Assembly (NCBI GenBank): GCA_009781125.1
Contig: WQYS01000158.1
Location: 1 to 6,037 of the forward strand
Source of the DNA: Acidobacteriaceae bacterium
GTDB taxonomy: Bacteria > Acidobacteriota > Terriglobia > Terriglobales > Acidobacteriaceae
Direction of reading: 5' to 3'
DNA length: 6,037 bases
A program made the position numbers and the translations under genes. Of the stretch, positions 1 through 6,002 are shown piece after piece. Position 1 is the first letter of the stretch. Each line of letters starts with the position of its first letter. The notes beneath the pieces were generated by a model, which had not been told where the DNA came from, searched no databases, and worked only from the letters and a program-made list of their open reading frames with translations.

Positions 1-83
1 ACCTCGGAGTCAACGAGGTTCTTGGGGCAGCCGAGCGAGACAAAGCCTATCTTTGGTTTCCGAGGATGGGGATTCCGGCTCAC
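1..83 (-). CDS. rimO: RimO, ribosomal protein S12 methylthiotransferase (N-terminal fragment, runs off left edge)
   Basis: Reading the minus strand from a GTG at 83 gives 27 complete codons to the window edge. The peptide contains IGFVSLGCPKNLVDSE, followed by a partial Val codon. This is the opening of the UPF0004 domain of RimO, the radical-SAM enzyme that methylthiolates an aspartate of ribosomal protein S12. Cys19 would be the first ligand of the auxiliary 4Fe-4S cluster. The SLGCPKN wording separates RimO from its paralogue MiaB, which usually has FGCQMN at this place. An in-frame TGA at 92-90 lies just upstream and GTG is the only start codon after it, so the start is well fixed. The Shine-Dalgarno match is weak (GAAG, minus strand, 91-88). 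The radical-SAM CxxxCxxC motif and the TRAM domain lie outside the window. The gene is divergent from the glycoside hydrolase gene, with 108 bp between the starts. Confidence 0.9.
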   Translation of the reverse strand, partial: MSRNPHPRKPKIGFVSLGCPKNLVDSE

Positions 84-191
84 AGAGCTTCAGTTTACCA
101 ACTTCCCCGTGTCCAGACGGGCTCCACGGTTTGCGCAACTGCGCTAACATTGATTCCAAATCGTCAAAAGTTGTAAAGGTGTATTTCAATC
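84..191. other. Divergent intergenic spacer between rimO and the glycoside hydrolase gene
   Basis: This 108-bp stretch must hold the 5' leaders, and probably the promoters, of both divergent genes. I could not find a convincing -35/-10 pair on either strand. On the minus strand there is a TTGACG (167-162), but nothing like TATAAT at 16-18 bp from it. On the plus strand TTGATT (150-155) and TGTAAA (172-177) are 16 bp apart, but they would start transcription only a few bases before the ATG at 192. A likely ribosome binding site for the hydrolase, AGGTG, is at 177-181, 10 bases before its ATG. No operator-like palindrome of useful length was seen. Confidence 0.5.
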
Positions 192-2837
192 ATGACAGTT
201 TGGAAAAGGTTCGCTATTTTTGTGTTGATGGTGCCGATCTCGTTTGCCTCGGTTGCGTTTGCTCAGATGGGGGAGCAGACCGTCTCCGGATGGAAGATGC
301 AGGATGCGGCCAGGGTTCAGGCGGCGGGGGCTGAGGTCTCCATGCCCGCCTTCAAGCCGCAGGGCTGGTACGCCGCGACGGTTCCCGGAACCGTGCTGAC
401 TACGCTGGTTGCAAACAAGGTGTATCCGGAGCCGCTGTACGGCGAAAACATGCGCTCCATTCCGGAGAGCCTGAACAAGACCAGCTACTGGTATCGCACC
501 TCGTTCGATGTTCCACGCGAATACAAGGGAAAACATCTCTGGCTGCGCTTCGGCGGGATCAACTACTCGGCGGAGATATGGGTGAACGGCCACAAGGCGG
601 GCCAGATGAAGGGCGCGTTCATCCGTGGCGACTTCGACGTCACGCCATACGTGAAGCCGGGCAAGAGGGCGGCGCTGGCGGTGCTGGTCGCTCCGCAGCC
701 GCATCCGGGCGTGCCGCACGAGCATACGGTGGCCGATGGCATGGGGCCGAACGGCGGCGAGACCGCGCTGGATGGGCCAACCTTTCTTTCCACGATCGGC
801 TGGGACTGGCTGCCCGCCGTGCGCGACCGCGATACCGGAATCTGGCTCCCTGTGACTCTCTCAGCGACCGGCCCTGTGCTGGTGAAGAACCCCTATGTAA
901 CCAGTGATCTGGTCCAGGGGAACGGCTCTGCCGATCTGACGATTGCGGCGACCCTGGTCAACGTGTCGGATCAGCCTGTCAGCGGAATGCTCGTGGGAAC
1001 GATTCGCGGACAGAGCCAGCCGATCTCCTTCAGCAAAGCGATTACGCTCGCGGCCAACGCCAGCGCGGATGTTTCTATAGACAAGCAGACTGTGCCGGCT
1101 CTGCACGTCGTGAATCCGATGCTGTGGTGGCCGAACGGCTACGGCCCGCAAAATCTTTCCTCGCTGGAGCTGAGCTTCAAGGTTGGCCCGCAGATATCGT
1201 CATCGCAGACGGTAAACTTCGGCGTGCGCAGGATCGAGTATGCAGTGCCCGACTCCGAGAACCTGACGCTTTCGGTCAATGGCGTAAAGGTGATGGCGCG
1301 CGGCGGCGACTGGGGACTCGACGAGGGCATGAAGCGAATTCCCCGCGAGCGGCTCGAGGCTCAGTTTCATCTTCATGCGCTGGCAAATCTCAATATGATT
1401 CGCAACTGGGTGGGGCAGAGCACCAGTCCTGACTTCTACGAGATGGCCGACAAGTACGGCATCCTGCTGTGGGACGAGTTCTTCCAGCCGAACCCCTCTG
1501 ACGGCCCCGATCCGGCGGACATTGACACCTATCTGGCCAACGTGAAGGACAAGGTGCTGCGCTATCGCAATCATCCGTCGATTGCCGTGTGGTGCGCGCG
1601 CAACGAGGGATATCCGCCGAAGTCGCTCGACGACGCGCTGAAGGCGATGATGGCTGAGCTTGATCCTTCGCGGCTGTATCAATCGAACTCCGCCGACGGA
1701 CGCGGCGTGAACTCGGGCGGGCCTTATCACTGGCGCGAGCCTCGTCACTTCTATGAGCTGCACGAGAGCTTCAAGACGGAGACAGGAAGCGTCTCGGTGC
1801 CGACCATCGAGTCGATCCAGGGCATGATGCCCCAGAAAGACTGGGAGACGATCAACGACGACTGGGCGCAGCACGACATGGCCAGGGGTGCTCAGGAGGG
1901 CGATCAGTATCCGTCCATGCTGGCGAAGCGCTACGGTTCGATTCGCAACCTTGCCGACTTCGTGCGCAAGGCGCAGATGGCCAACTACGAGGCGTTTCGC
2001 GCTATGTACGAGGGACGCAACGCGGACATGTTCAAGAAGTCTACAGGCATTCTGACGTGGATGAGCCATCCGGCGCAGCCGAGCTTCGTGTGGCAGCTCT
2101 ATCACTATGATCTGGAGCCGAATGCTTCTTTGTTTGCGGCAAAGAAGGCTAGTGAGACGATCCATGTGCAACTGAACGAGGCCAATGGCTCCATTCAGGT
2201 GGTCAACAACACGCCGGACACGCTGAGCGGATTGAATGTTCATGCCACCATCTACGGACTCGACAGCAAGGTCAGTTTCGAGAAGACCTACACGGTGAAC
2301 GCTCCGGGTAGCACGACGGTAAACGTTGCACAGCTTGAGAGCGGCGCAACCACGCCGGTTCATTTCGTGAAACTCGACCTGACCGGCAAGGATGGCCATC
2401 TGCTCTCAACCAACTTCTATTGGCGGAACAGCGTAGATCAGGACGATTTCACCGCATTGGCGAAGCTGCCTGTGGCAAGGATCGAAGTCGCGGCGGATAC
2501 GAAGGTTGATGGCGAGAACACGTTACTGACGGTGACTCTGCACAACCCCACGGATACGATTGCACTCCTGACGCATCTGCAGCTTCATCAAGAGAAGTCG
2601 GGCAAGCGCGTGCTTCCGGTCTTCTATTCGGACAACTACATCACGCTGGTGCCGGGCGAAGAGCGCACGGTGACGGTTCAGGCTGCCACGAAGGACCTTG
2701 CAGGCGAAGCTCCGCTGATTCTGGTCGATGGCTTCAACGTCGATGTGAAGCCGATGGAAGGAACTGATCCGGTGCGGCTGAATCTCAATGCGCAGCCTTC
2801 GCACTGGCCGAAGTCAAACCTTGTGCCGGAGAAGTGA
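192..2837 (+). CDS. Exported glycoside hydrolase family 2 protein, exo-beta-glucosaminidase/beta-mannosidase-like
   Basis: The 881-residue product starts with a typical Sec signal peptide: Lys5-Arg6, a hydrophobic core at about 7-23, and a probable cut after AFA, between residues 24 and 25. It should act in the periplasm or outside the cell. The GH2 domains appear in order. A jelly-roll sugar-binding domain covers about 55-225, with YWYRTSF at 99-105 and GWDW near 203-206 followed by RDTGIWLPV. An Ig-like domain covers about 227-347, a TIM barrel about 350-650, and C-terminal Ig-like domains about 657-870. The last resembles the Ig domain of exo-beta-D-glucosaminidases (RVLPVFYSDNYITLVPGE). 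The acid/base candidate is Glu472 in WCARNE, and the nucleophile candidate is Glu540 in VPTIES. The family removes beta-linked glucosamine, mannose or related sugars from non-reducing ends. The substrate here cannot be read from the sequence, so no gene symbol is given. The start is supported by the signal peptide and by AGGTG 10 bases upstream. No terminator is visible before the toxin gene 40 bases downstream. Confidence 0.9.
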   Translation: MTVWKRFAIFVLMVPISFASVAFAQMGEQTVSGWKMQDAARVQAAGAEVSMPAFKPQGWYAATVPGTVLTTLVANKVYPEPLYGENMRSIPESLNKTSYWYRTSFDVPREYKGKHLWLRFGGINYSAEIWVNGHKAGQMKGAFIRGDFDVTPYVKPGKRAALAVLVAPQPHPGVPHEHTVADGMGPNGGETALDGPTFLSTIGWDWLPAVRDRDTGIWLPVTLSATGPVLVKNPYVTSDLVQGNGSADLTIAATLVNVSDQPVSGMLVGTIRGQSQPISFSKAITLAANASADVSIDKQTVPALHVVNPMLWWPNGYGPQNLSSLELSFKVGPQISSSQTVNFGVRRIEYAVPDSENLTLSVNGVKVMARGGDWGLDEGMKRIPRERLEAQFHLHALANLNMIRNWVGQSTSPDFYEMADKYGILLWDEFFQPNPSDGPDPADIDTYLANVKDKVLRYRNHPSIAVWCARNEGYPPKSLDDALKAMMAELDPSRLYQSNSADGRGVNSGGPYHWREPRHFYELHESFKTETGSVSVPTIESIQGMMPQKDWETINDDWAQHDMARGAQEGDQYPSMLAKRYGSIRNLADFVRKAQMANYEAFRAMYEGRNADMFKKSTGILTWMSHPAQPSFVWQLYHYDLEPNASLFAAKKASETIHVQLNEANGSIQVVNNTPDTLSGLNVHATIYGLDSKVSFEKTYTVNAPGSTTVNVAQLESGATTPVHFVKLDLTGKDGHLLSTNFYWRNSVDQDDFTALAKLPVARIEVAADTKVDGENTLLTVTLHNPTDTIALLTHLQLHQEKSGKRVLPVFYSDNYITLVPGEERTVTVQAATKDLAGEAPLILVDGFNVDVKPMEGTDPVRLNLNAQPSHWPKSNLVPEK

Positions 2838-2868
2838 TATTCCTCCCTGTTGATAAAAAGTGTCCAAT

Positions 2869-2872
2869 GGAG
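2869..2872 (+). promoter_or_regulatory. Ribosome binding site that decides the toxin start
   Basis: GGAG lies 5 bases before the ATG at 2878. An in-frame GTG at 2860 would add six residues (MSNGVQ), but it would place this site inside the coding sequence and has no comparable site of its own. The ATG also matches the usual family N-terminus, which begins shortly before the first strand. Confidence 0.65.
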
Positions 2873-2877
2873 TACAA

Positions 2878-3216
2878 ATGATTCTGCACACGGTTGTCGA
2901 AACGCCATTTTATCTCCGCAAGGCTGAAGGGCTTTTTACGAAAGAGGAGATGGCAGGCATCGTAAATGTTGTAGCAAAAGATCCGGAAGCCGGTGACGTT
3001 ATGGAAGGTACGGGCGGCTTTCGCAAATTCCGGGTCGGCAGAGGTTCCAAGGGAAAACGTGGAGGGGCGCGGGTTATTTACCTCTACCGGAACGACAGAC
3101 TTCCGGTCTTTCTGGTCCAGGTATACGCGAAGAACGAAATGGACAACCTGAGCAAAGCGGAGCGCAACGCGCTGAAGAAACGCGCCGACGACATCTTTGA
3201 GAGCTACAGAGGATAG
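2878..3216 (+). CDS. higB: Type II toxin of the RelE/ParE superfamily, HigB2-like
   Basis: This 112-residue basic protein has the hallmarks of HigB2-type mRNA interferases, which cut mRNA at the ribosome. The motif GDVMEGTGGFRKFRV (about 39-53) is followed by a glycine/lysine-rich turn and KRGGARVIYLY (60-70). The conserved C-terminal block VYAKNEMDNLSKAERNALKK follows at about 82-101. The Vibrio cholerae HigB2 sequence, as I recall it, has the same order of blocks (GDVIQGTGG, GKRGGSR, YGKNEMSDL). Length is normal for the family (about 105-115 residues) and no frame damage is seen. The toxin comes first and the antitoxin starts 5 bases after its stop, which is the HigBA order. The base composition looks less GC-rich than the hydrolase gene, which fits a mobile module. 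Toxicity and cleavage activity are inferred from the family. A divergent RelE-family member with a different target preference is possible. Confidence 0.88.
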   Translation: MILHTVVETPFYLRKAEGLFTKEEMAGIVNVVAKDPEAGDVMEGTGGFRKFRVGRGSKGKRGGARVIYLYRNDRLPVFLVQVYAKNEMDNLSKAERNALKKRADDIFESYRG

Positions 3217-3221
3217 GCATT

Positions 3222-3551
3222 ATGAGTAAAGTCTTTCACGACCTGATGCATGGACTCGATGAAGTGGAGACGTTTCTGTCGGGGGACAAGCATGGCTTCC
3301 GGGTCCACGTGCCCGAGAATATCGACGTGAAGCAGATTCGCAAGCGGCTCGATCTGACACAAGCCCGCTTTGCCGAGACCTTCGGATTCAGTCTCGACGC
3401 AGTGAAGCACTGGGAGGGAGGACGCCGCACACCGGAGGTTTCGGCTCGCGCGTATCTTACGGTTATCAGCGTGAATCCCGCCGCTGTCCTTGATGCGCTG
3501 GGACAGCAGTCTCGCAAAACGAAGCGCAGAGCGAGACCTGTCGCCGCTTGA
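3222..3551 (+). CDS. higA: HigA2-like antitoxin, XRE-family helix-turn-helix protein
   Basis: This 109-residue protein should neutralise the toxin encoded just upstream and repress the shared operon. Residues 1-30 are a short toxin-binding-type segment rich in charged residues. Residues about 35-75 form the XRE helix-turn-helix: IRKRLDLTQARFAETFGFSL, then DAVKHWEGGRRTPE, with the typical Trp64-Glu65 and GRR after the recognition helix. In V. cholerae HigA2 the N-terminal part is disordered and binds toxin while the C-terminal part binds DNA; the same layout is inferred here. The tail (99-106) is strongly basic (KTKRRARP). The ATG has AGAGGA at 3208-3213, 8 bases upstream and partly inside the toxin gene, so the two are almost certainly translated from one message. 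The stop lies 35 bases before the SRP RNA. Confidence 0.88.
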   Translation: MSKVFHDLMHGLDEVETFLSGDKHGFRVHVPENIDVKQIRKRLDLTQARFAETFGFSLDAVKHWEGGRRTPEVSARAYLTVISVNPAAVLDALGQQSRKTKRRARPVAA

Positions 3552-3570
3552 GCGCGCCGGGGCGCAGGAA

Positions 3571-3579
3571 TGGTAAGAT
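3571..3579 (+). promoter_or_regulatory. Probable extended -10 promoter element of the SRP RNA gene
   Basis: TGG followed by TAAGAT forms an extended -10 element (TGn plus a 4-of-6 match to TATAAT). Its distance to the first paired base of the SRP RNA at 3587 is right for a transcription start at 3586-3587. No good -35 is present. TTGAGC at 3548-3553 matches four of six bases, but sits 20 bp away and overlaps the antitoxin stop codon. The placement is inferred from spacing only. Confidence 0.45.
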
Positions 3580-3586
3580 AGCACGT

Positions 3587-3683
3587 GTGCCGGGTCCTAC
3601 GCGACGTAATCCCGCCAACCCCGCCAGGTCCGGAAGGAAGCAACGGTAACGGGCAATTACGGGCGCAGTAGGTCGCCCGGTAC
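3587..3683 (+). ncRNA. ffs: Signal recognition particle RNA, small bacterial type (4.5S)
   Basis: The conserved apical sequence GGTCCGGAAGGAAGCA is present, with the GGAA tetraloop at 3632-3635 closed by TCC/GGA. The rest folds into one long hairpin. GTGCCGGG (3587-3594) pairs with CCCGGTAC (3676-3683) with one G-U pair. CCTAC (3596-3600) pairs with GTAGG (3668-3672), and GCG with CGC. CGTAAT (3605-3610) pairs with ATTACG (3656-3661), and CCCG (3611-3614) with CGGG (3650-3653). The RNA binds Ffh through the apical loop region and directs ribosomes making membrane proteins to FtsY. At about 97 bases and with no Alu domain, it is the short form found in most Gram-negative bacteria. The ends are placed from the terminal helix and may be off by a few bases. 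Confidence 0.93.
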
Positions 3684-3693
3684 ATTTTCTTTT
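3668..3693 (+). terminator. Possible intrinsic terminator at the 3' end of the SRP RNA
   Basis: The GC-rich 3' side of the terminal SRP helix is followed directly by an interrupted T tract (ATTTTCTTTT, 3684-3693). A stable stem with a T tract is the form of a Rho-independent terminator, but here the stem is the mature RNA's own long helix and the tract is broken by a C. Readthrough into fabH is therefore possible. Confidence 0.35.
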
Positions 3694-3733
3694 GGACCAC
3701 CATCAATTCACCGCGGCTGGCGACGGTCGTTGC

Positions 3734-3737
3734 GAGG
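3734..3737 (+). promoter_or_regulatory. Ribosome binding site that decides the TTG start of fabH
   Basis: GAGG is 6 bases before the TTG at 3744. There is no ATG or GTG in frame near the N-terminus: the first in-frame ATG encodes Met35, after conserved FabH sequence has begun. This site is therefore the main evidence for the start. A second in-frame TTG at 3756 has worse spacing. Confidence 0.65.
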
Positions 3738-3743
3738 TAGAGT

Positions 3744-4760
3744 TTGAGTTTAAAGTTGAAGCCGCAAGCGCCGGCAAGGGCGAAGATATCTTCGATTGGA
3801 ACCTACGTTCCTCCTCGAGTGTTGACCAACGCAGACCTGGAAAAGATGGTCGAGACCAACGATCAGTGGATCGTCGAGCGGACCGGCATTCACACGCGCC
3901 ATATGGTGGATAAAGGCGTCGCCACTAGCGATCTCGCCGCGCAGGCGGCTCGCTGCTGTCTGGCGAAGCGCGGCATCGACGCCTCGGAGGTTGAGGTCAT
4001 CATCGTGGCCACGGTTACTCCGGACATGATGTATCCCTCGACCGCGTGCCTGGTGCAGAACAAGATCGGCGCTACGGGCGCCTGGGGGTTCGACCTCTCG
4101 GCGGCCTGCTGCGGGTTTGTCTACGCGCTGCAGATGGGCGCCAAGCTGGTCGAGAGCGGAACGCACCGCAAGGTGATGGTGATCGGCTCCGACGTGATGA
4201 GCTCGATTGTGGACTACACGGACCGTTCGACCTGCATCCTGTTCGGCGACGGCGCGGGCGCGGTCCTGCTGGAGCCGTGTGCTGACGGCGAGGTGGGGAT
4301 CATCGACTTCCACCATGAGATCGATGGCTCGGGCGCTCAGGCGCTGTACATGCCCGGCGGCGGAAGCCTGAATCCTGCTTCAGCCGAGTCCATTGCTAAG
4401 AAGATGCATTACGTCCATCAGGACGGGCAGGCGGTCTACAAGTTTGCCGTGCGCAAGATGTCGGAGGCCACCGAGACCGTGCTGAGCCGCAACGGCATCG
4501 AGGGCAAGGATCTGGGATGCTTTATCCCGCACCAGGCCAACAAGCGCATCATCGAATCGACCGCCAACCGGCTGGGGATGCCGCCGGATCGGGTGATTAT
4601 CAACATCGACCGCTACGGCAACACCACGGCGGCGACGATTCCGCTGGCGATGCAGACGGCGCTCGACGAGAAGCGGCTGAAGAAGGGCGATCTAGTGCTG
4701 CTGGCAAGCGTTGGAGCCGGATTTACGGTCGGGGCCACGCTGCTGCGGTGGGAGTTCTAA
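3744..4760 (+). CDS. fabH: Beta-ketoacyl-ACP synthase III (FabH)
   Basis: The 338-residue cytoplasmic enzyme condenses an acyl-CoA primer with malonyl-ACP to start type II fatty-acid synthesis. All three catalytic residues are visible: Cys122 in DLSAACCGF, His263 in IPHQAN and Asn293 in YGNTT. Other family marks are [11 protein letters not shown] (39-49), the glycine-rich [10 protein letters not shown] (167-176) and the C-terminal [14 protein letters not shown] second cysteine directly follows the catalytic one (Cys123). Length is a little above the E. coli enzyme (317) because of a short N-terminal extension and small insertions. The start is TTG with a good ribosome binding site. Primer preference (acetyl or branched) cannot be read by eye. 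The gene lies 60 bases after the SRP RNA on the same strand with no clear promoter of its own, so partial co-transcription is possible. The stop is followed by the nested inverted repeat. Confidence 0.96.
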   Translation: MSLKLKPQAPARAKISSIGTYVPPRVLTNADLEKMVETNDQWIVERTGIHTRHMVDKGVATSDLAAQAARCCLAKRGIDASEVEVIIVATVTPDMMYPSTACLVQNKIGATGAWGFDLSAACCGFVYALQMGAKLVESGTHRKVMVIGSDVMSSIVDYTDRSTCILFGDGAGAVLLEPCADGEVGIIDFHHEIDGSGAQALYMPGGGSLNPASAESIAKKMHYVHQDGQAVYKFAVRKMSEATETVLSRNGIEGKDLGCFIPHQANKRIIESTANRLGMPPDRVIINIDRYGNTTAATIPLAMQTALDEKRLKKGDLVLLASVGAGFTVGATLLRWEF

Positions 4761-4774
4761 AACCAGCCGTTACA

Positions 4775-4850
4775 GCCCGGGTGCCCCATCCTTCGTCCGC
4801 CGACGCGGGTGCGGATGTCCGGTCTGTTACAGGCGGACGAAGGATGGGAA
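4775..4850 (+). repeat. Repeat unit 1 (hairpin A-B)
   Basis: The unit holds arm A, a 30-base loop (4802-4831) and arm B. Positions 4785-4801 pair perfectly with 4832-4848 over 17 bp. The loop contains CGCGGGT near its start. The unit begins 14 bases after the fabH stop, so its transcript could act as a 3' hairpin protecting or ending the fabH message, although no T run follows. Confidence 0.8.
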
Positions 4851-4910
4851 GGAATACGGCTCAACTTGCCGCTGTTCCGGGTTGAAACATGGTTGATGGA
4901 ATGTCTTGCT

Positions 4911-4987
4911 TTCCCACCCTTCGTCCGCCCGAAACGCATGGGATACCCGCGGACTTGACTGGCGGACGAAGGATGGGGCACCCGGGC
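4911..4987 (-). repeat. Repeat unit 2, inverted copy (hairpin C-D)
   Basis: The unit holds arm C, a 31-base loop (4930-4960) and arm D, and is oriented opposite to unit 1. Positions 4913-4929 pair with 4961-4977 at 16 of 17 positions; the single mismatch comes from a C at 4917 where arm A has T. The loop's reverse complement also contains CGCGGGT, but otherwise differs from the loop of unit 1, so the arms are conserved and the loops are not. The unit ends about 20 bases before the ribosome binding site of the HAD gene. Confidence 0.8.
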
Positions 4988-5017
4988 AGATGTGGTTAGG
5001 CGGGTCGAGGTAACGCT

Positions 5018-5992
5018 ATGCGAATGCTGGCCGTTGATTTAGACGGAACGCTGCTGGGCCGGGATGGTCAGGTGAGTCCGCGTAACCTTCGGGCGCTCAG
5101 GGCGTCTGAACAGGCAGGCGTGGAGATCGTGATTGCCACCGGACGCCGTCACAGCTACGCCATGCAGGTGATTCGTGGGCTTGGGCTAAGCGAAAATAAT
5201 GTGCTTATCAGCTCCAACGGCGGGGTTACGCGCACGCTGGGGGCGCGGCTGCTGGACCGCACTCTGCTGCCGCGAGAGACAGCCGAGTGGCTCTGCGCGC
5301 GGTTGGGAGACTACAGGCATTCGCTGCTCGTGACCTTCGACCGCGTGAAGTCCGATGGCGATGACTCGCGCGGAGCGCTGGTGGTCGAGGAGTTGGCGGA
5401 GTTACATGACAGCATTAGCAGGTGGATCGCGGCTAACGAAGCCTACATCGAGAGAGTCGTACCTATCGAGCGGGCGTTGGGCGGAGAGGGACTGATCCAG
5501 ATGATGCTGTGCGGTTCCATCGAGAGGATGCGTGTGGCCGAGGCGCTGCTCACAACGAGCCGCAAGGTTCAGGCCGTAGGATTGACTCCGCTGAGCAGGC
5601 ACGAGATCCGCGACACCGAGAAGGGCGTGGAGCCTGCGGAAGGGATTGGAGTCGTCAACTTCGAGGCGGAGGCGGCGCTGCACCGGACTGAGTATCCGGA
5701 GAGGGATCTGAGCATCGTGGATATCCTTCCGGCGGGGTGCAGCAAGGGAGCGGCCCTGCTGCAACTGGCCTCGGAGCGAGGCATCCGGGCTGAGGATATC
5801 GTCGCGATGGGAGACAACTGGAACGACGTGCCCATGCTCGAAGCCGCTGGAACGGCGGTGCTTATGGGAAACGCTCCCGAAGACTTGAAGCAGGCGGCGG
5901 CAAGGCGCGGCTGGACGATAGGCGCGCGTCACGACGAGGACGGCGTGGCTGAGGCCGTCGAGAAGGCGCTTGATCTACGGGTGCGGTGTTAG
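5018..5992 (+). CDS. HAD-superfamily phosphatase, Cof type (subclass IIB)
   Basis: The 324-residue cytoplasmic protein carries the four HAD motifs. Motif I is VDLDGTLL, with nucleophile Asp7 and acid/base Asp9. Motif II is Thr41 in ATGRR. Motif III is Lys243 in AGCSKGAALL. Motif IV is GDNWNDVPML with Asp266 and Asp270. The long stretch between motifs II and III (about residues 75-235) is the C2-type cap that sets substrate choice. The C-terminal AVLMGNAPEDLKQAA and DEDGVAEAVEKAL are also usual for Cof-type proteins. These enzymes remove phosphate from sugar phosphates, flavin or pyridoxal phosphates; the substrate here is not predictable. At 324 residues it is longer than the common 260-290, with the extra length in the cap. 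The ATG has GAGG (5007-5010) 7 bases upstream. It follows fabH after the nested repeat and may share its transcript. Confidence 0.93.
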   Translation: MRMLAVDLDGTLLGRDGQVSPRNLRALRASEQAGVEIVIATGRRHSYAMQVIRGLGLSENNVLISSNGGVTRTLGARLLDRTLLPRETAEWLCARLGDYRHSLLVTFDRVKSDGDDSRGALVVEELAELHDSISRWIAANEAYIERVVPIERALGGEGLIQMMLCGSIERMRVAEALLTTSRKVQAVGLTPLSRHEIRDTEKGVEPAEGIGVVNFEAEAALHRTEYPERDLSIVDILPAGCSKGAALLQLASERGIRAEDIVAMGDNWNDVPMLEAAGTAVLMGNAPEDLKQAAARRGWTIGARHDEDGVAEAVEKALDLRVRC

Positions 5993-6002
5993 GCTGGTGA
6001 GG

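Larger units (their letters stand above)
4775..4987. repeat. Nested inverted repeat filling the fabH-HAD spacer (213 bp)
   Basis: Four related arms are arranged symmetrically. Outer arm A (4775-4801) is the exact reverse complement of outer arm D (4961-4987) over 27 bases, beginning GCCCGGGTGCCCCATCC. Inner arm B (4832-4850) is the reverse complement of inner arm C (4911-4929) over 19 bases with one mismatch. All four share the core CCTTCGTCCGCC or its complement. A can also pair with B (17 bp, perfect) and C with D (16 of 17), giving two side-by-side hairpins instead of one long one. The 60 bp between B and C (4851-4910) hold nothing I recognise. No coding sequence, T tract or direct flanking duplication is visible. 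It resembles paired REP-type elements or a small MITE-like element; which one is undecided. Confidence 0.85.

Noticed and set aside
132..144. Small GCGC-containing dyad (TGCGCAACTGCGC) in the divergent spacer
   Set aside because: The arms are only four self-complementary bases with a four-base loop, and the dyad does not extend; expected by chance in GC-rich DNA.
150..177. TTGATT and TGTAAA as a promoter for the hydrolase gene
   Set aside because: Each matches four of six consensus bases, but transcription would start around 184, which excludes the ribosome binding site at 177-181.
53..334. Open frame of 93 codons on the plus strand across the spacer and the hydrolase start
   Set aside because: It overlaps both rimO and the signal-peptide region of the hydrolase, has no ribosome binding site, and its composition (serine and glycine runs) looks like an off-frame reading.
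1200..2399. Long minus-strand open frame of 399 codons inside the hydrolase gene
   Set aside because: Histidine- and arginine-rich sequence without any recognisable motif, lying fully antisense to a well-supported gene; typical of the shadow frames of GC-rich genes.
2850..2878. TTGATA and TACAAA 17 bp apart, a promoter-like pair before the toxin
   Set aside because: The spacing is ideal, but transcription would begin at about 2885, inside the toxin gene and after its ATG and ribosome binding site, so it cannot serve the toxin as annotated.
3204..3706. Overlapping minus-strand frames across the antitoxin and SRP RNA
   Set aside because: They run antisense to the antitoxin and into a structured RNA gene, with no recognisable domain.
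4757..4981. Minus-strand open frame of 74 codons and plus-strand frames through the inverted repeat
   Set aside because: These frames arise from the repeat arms (repeated HPSSA-like peptides) and lack ribosome binding sites or family motifs.
4775..4987. Mobile element with target-site duplication
   Set aside because: The bases just outside the outer arms (TTACA on the left, AGATG on the right) show no direct repeat, and no transposase is encoded, so insertion-sequence status is not supported.
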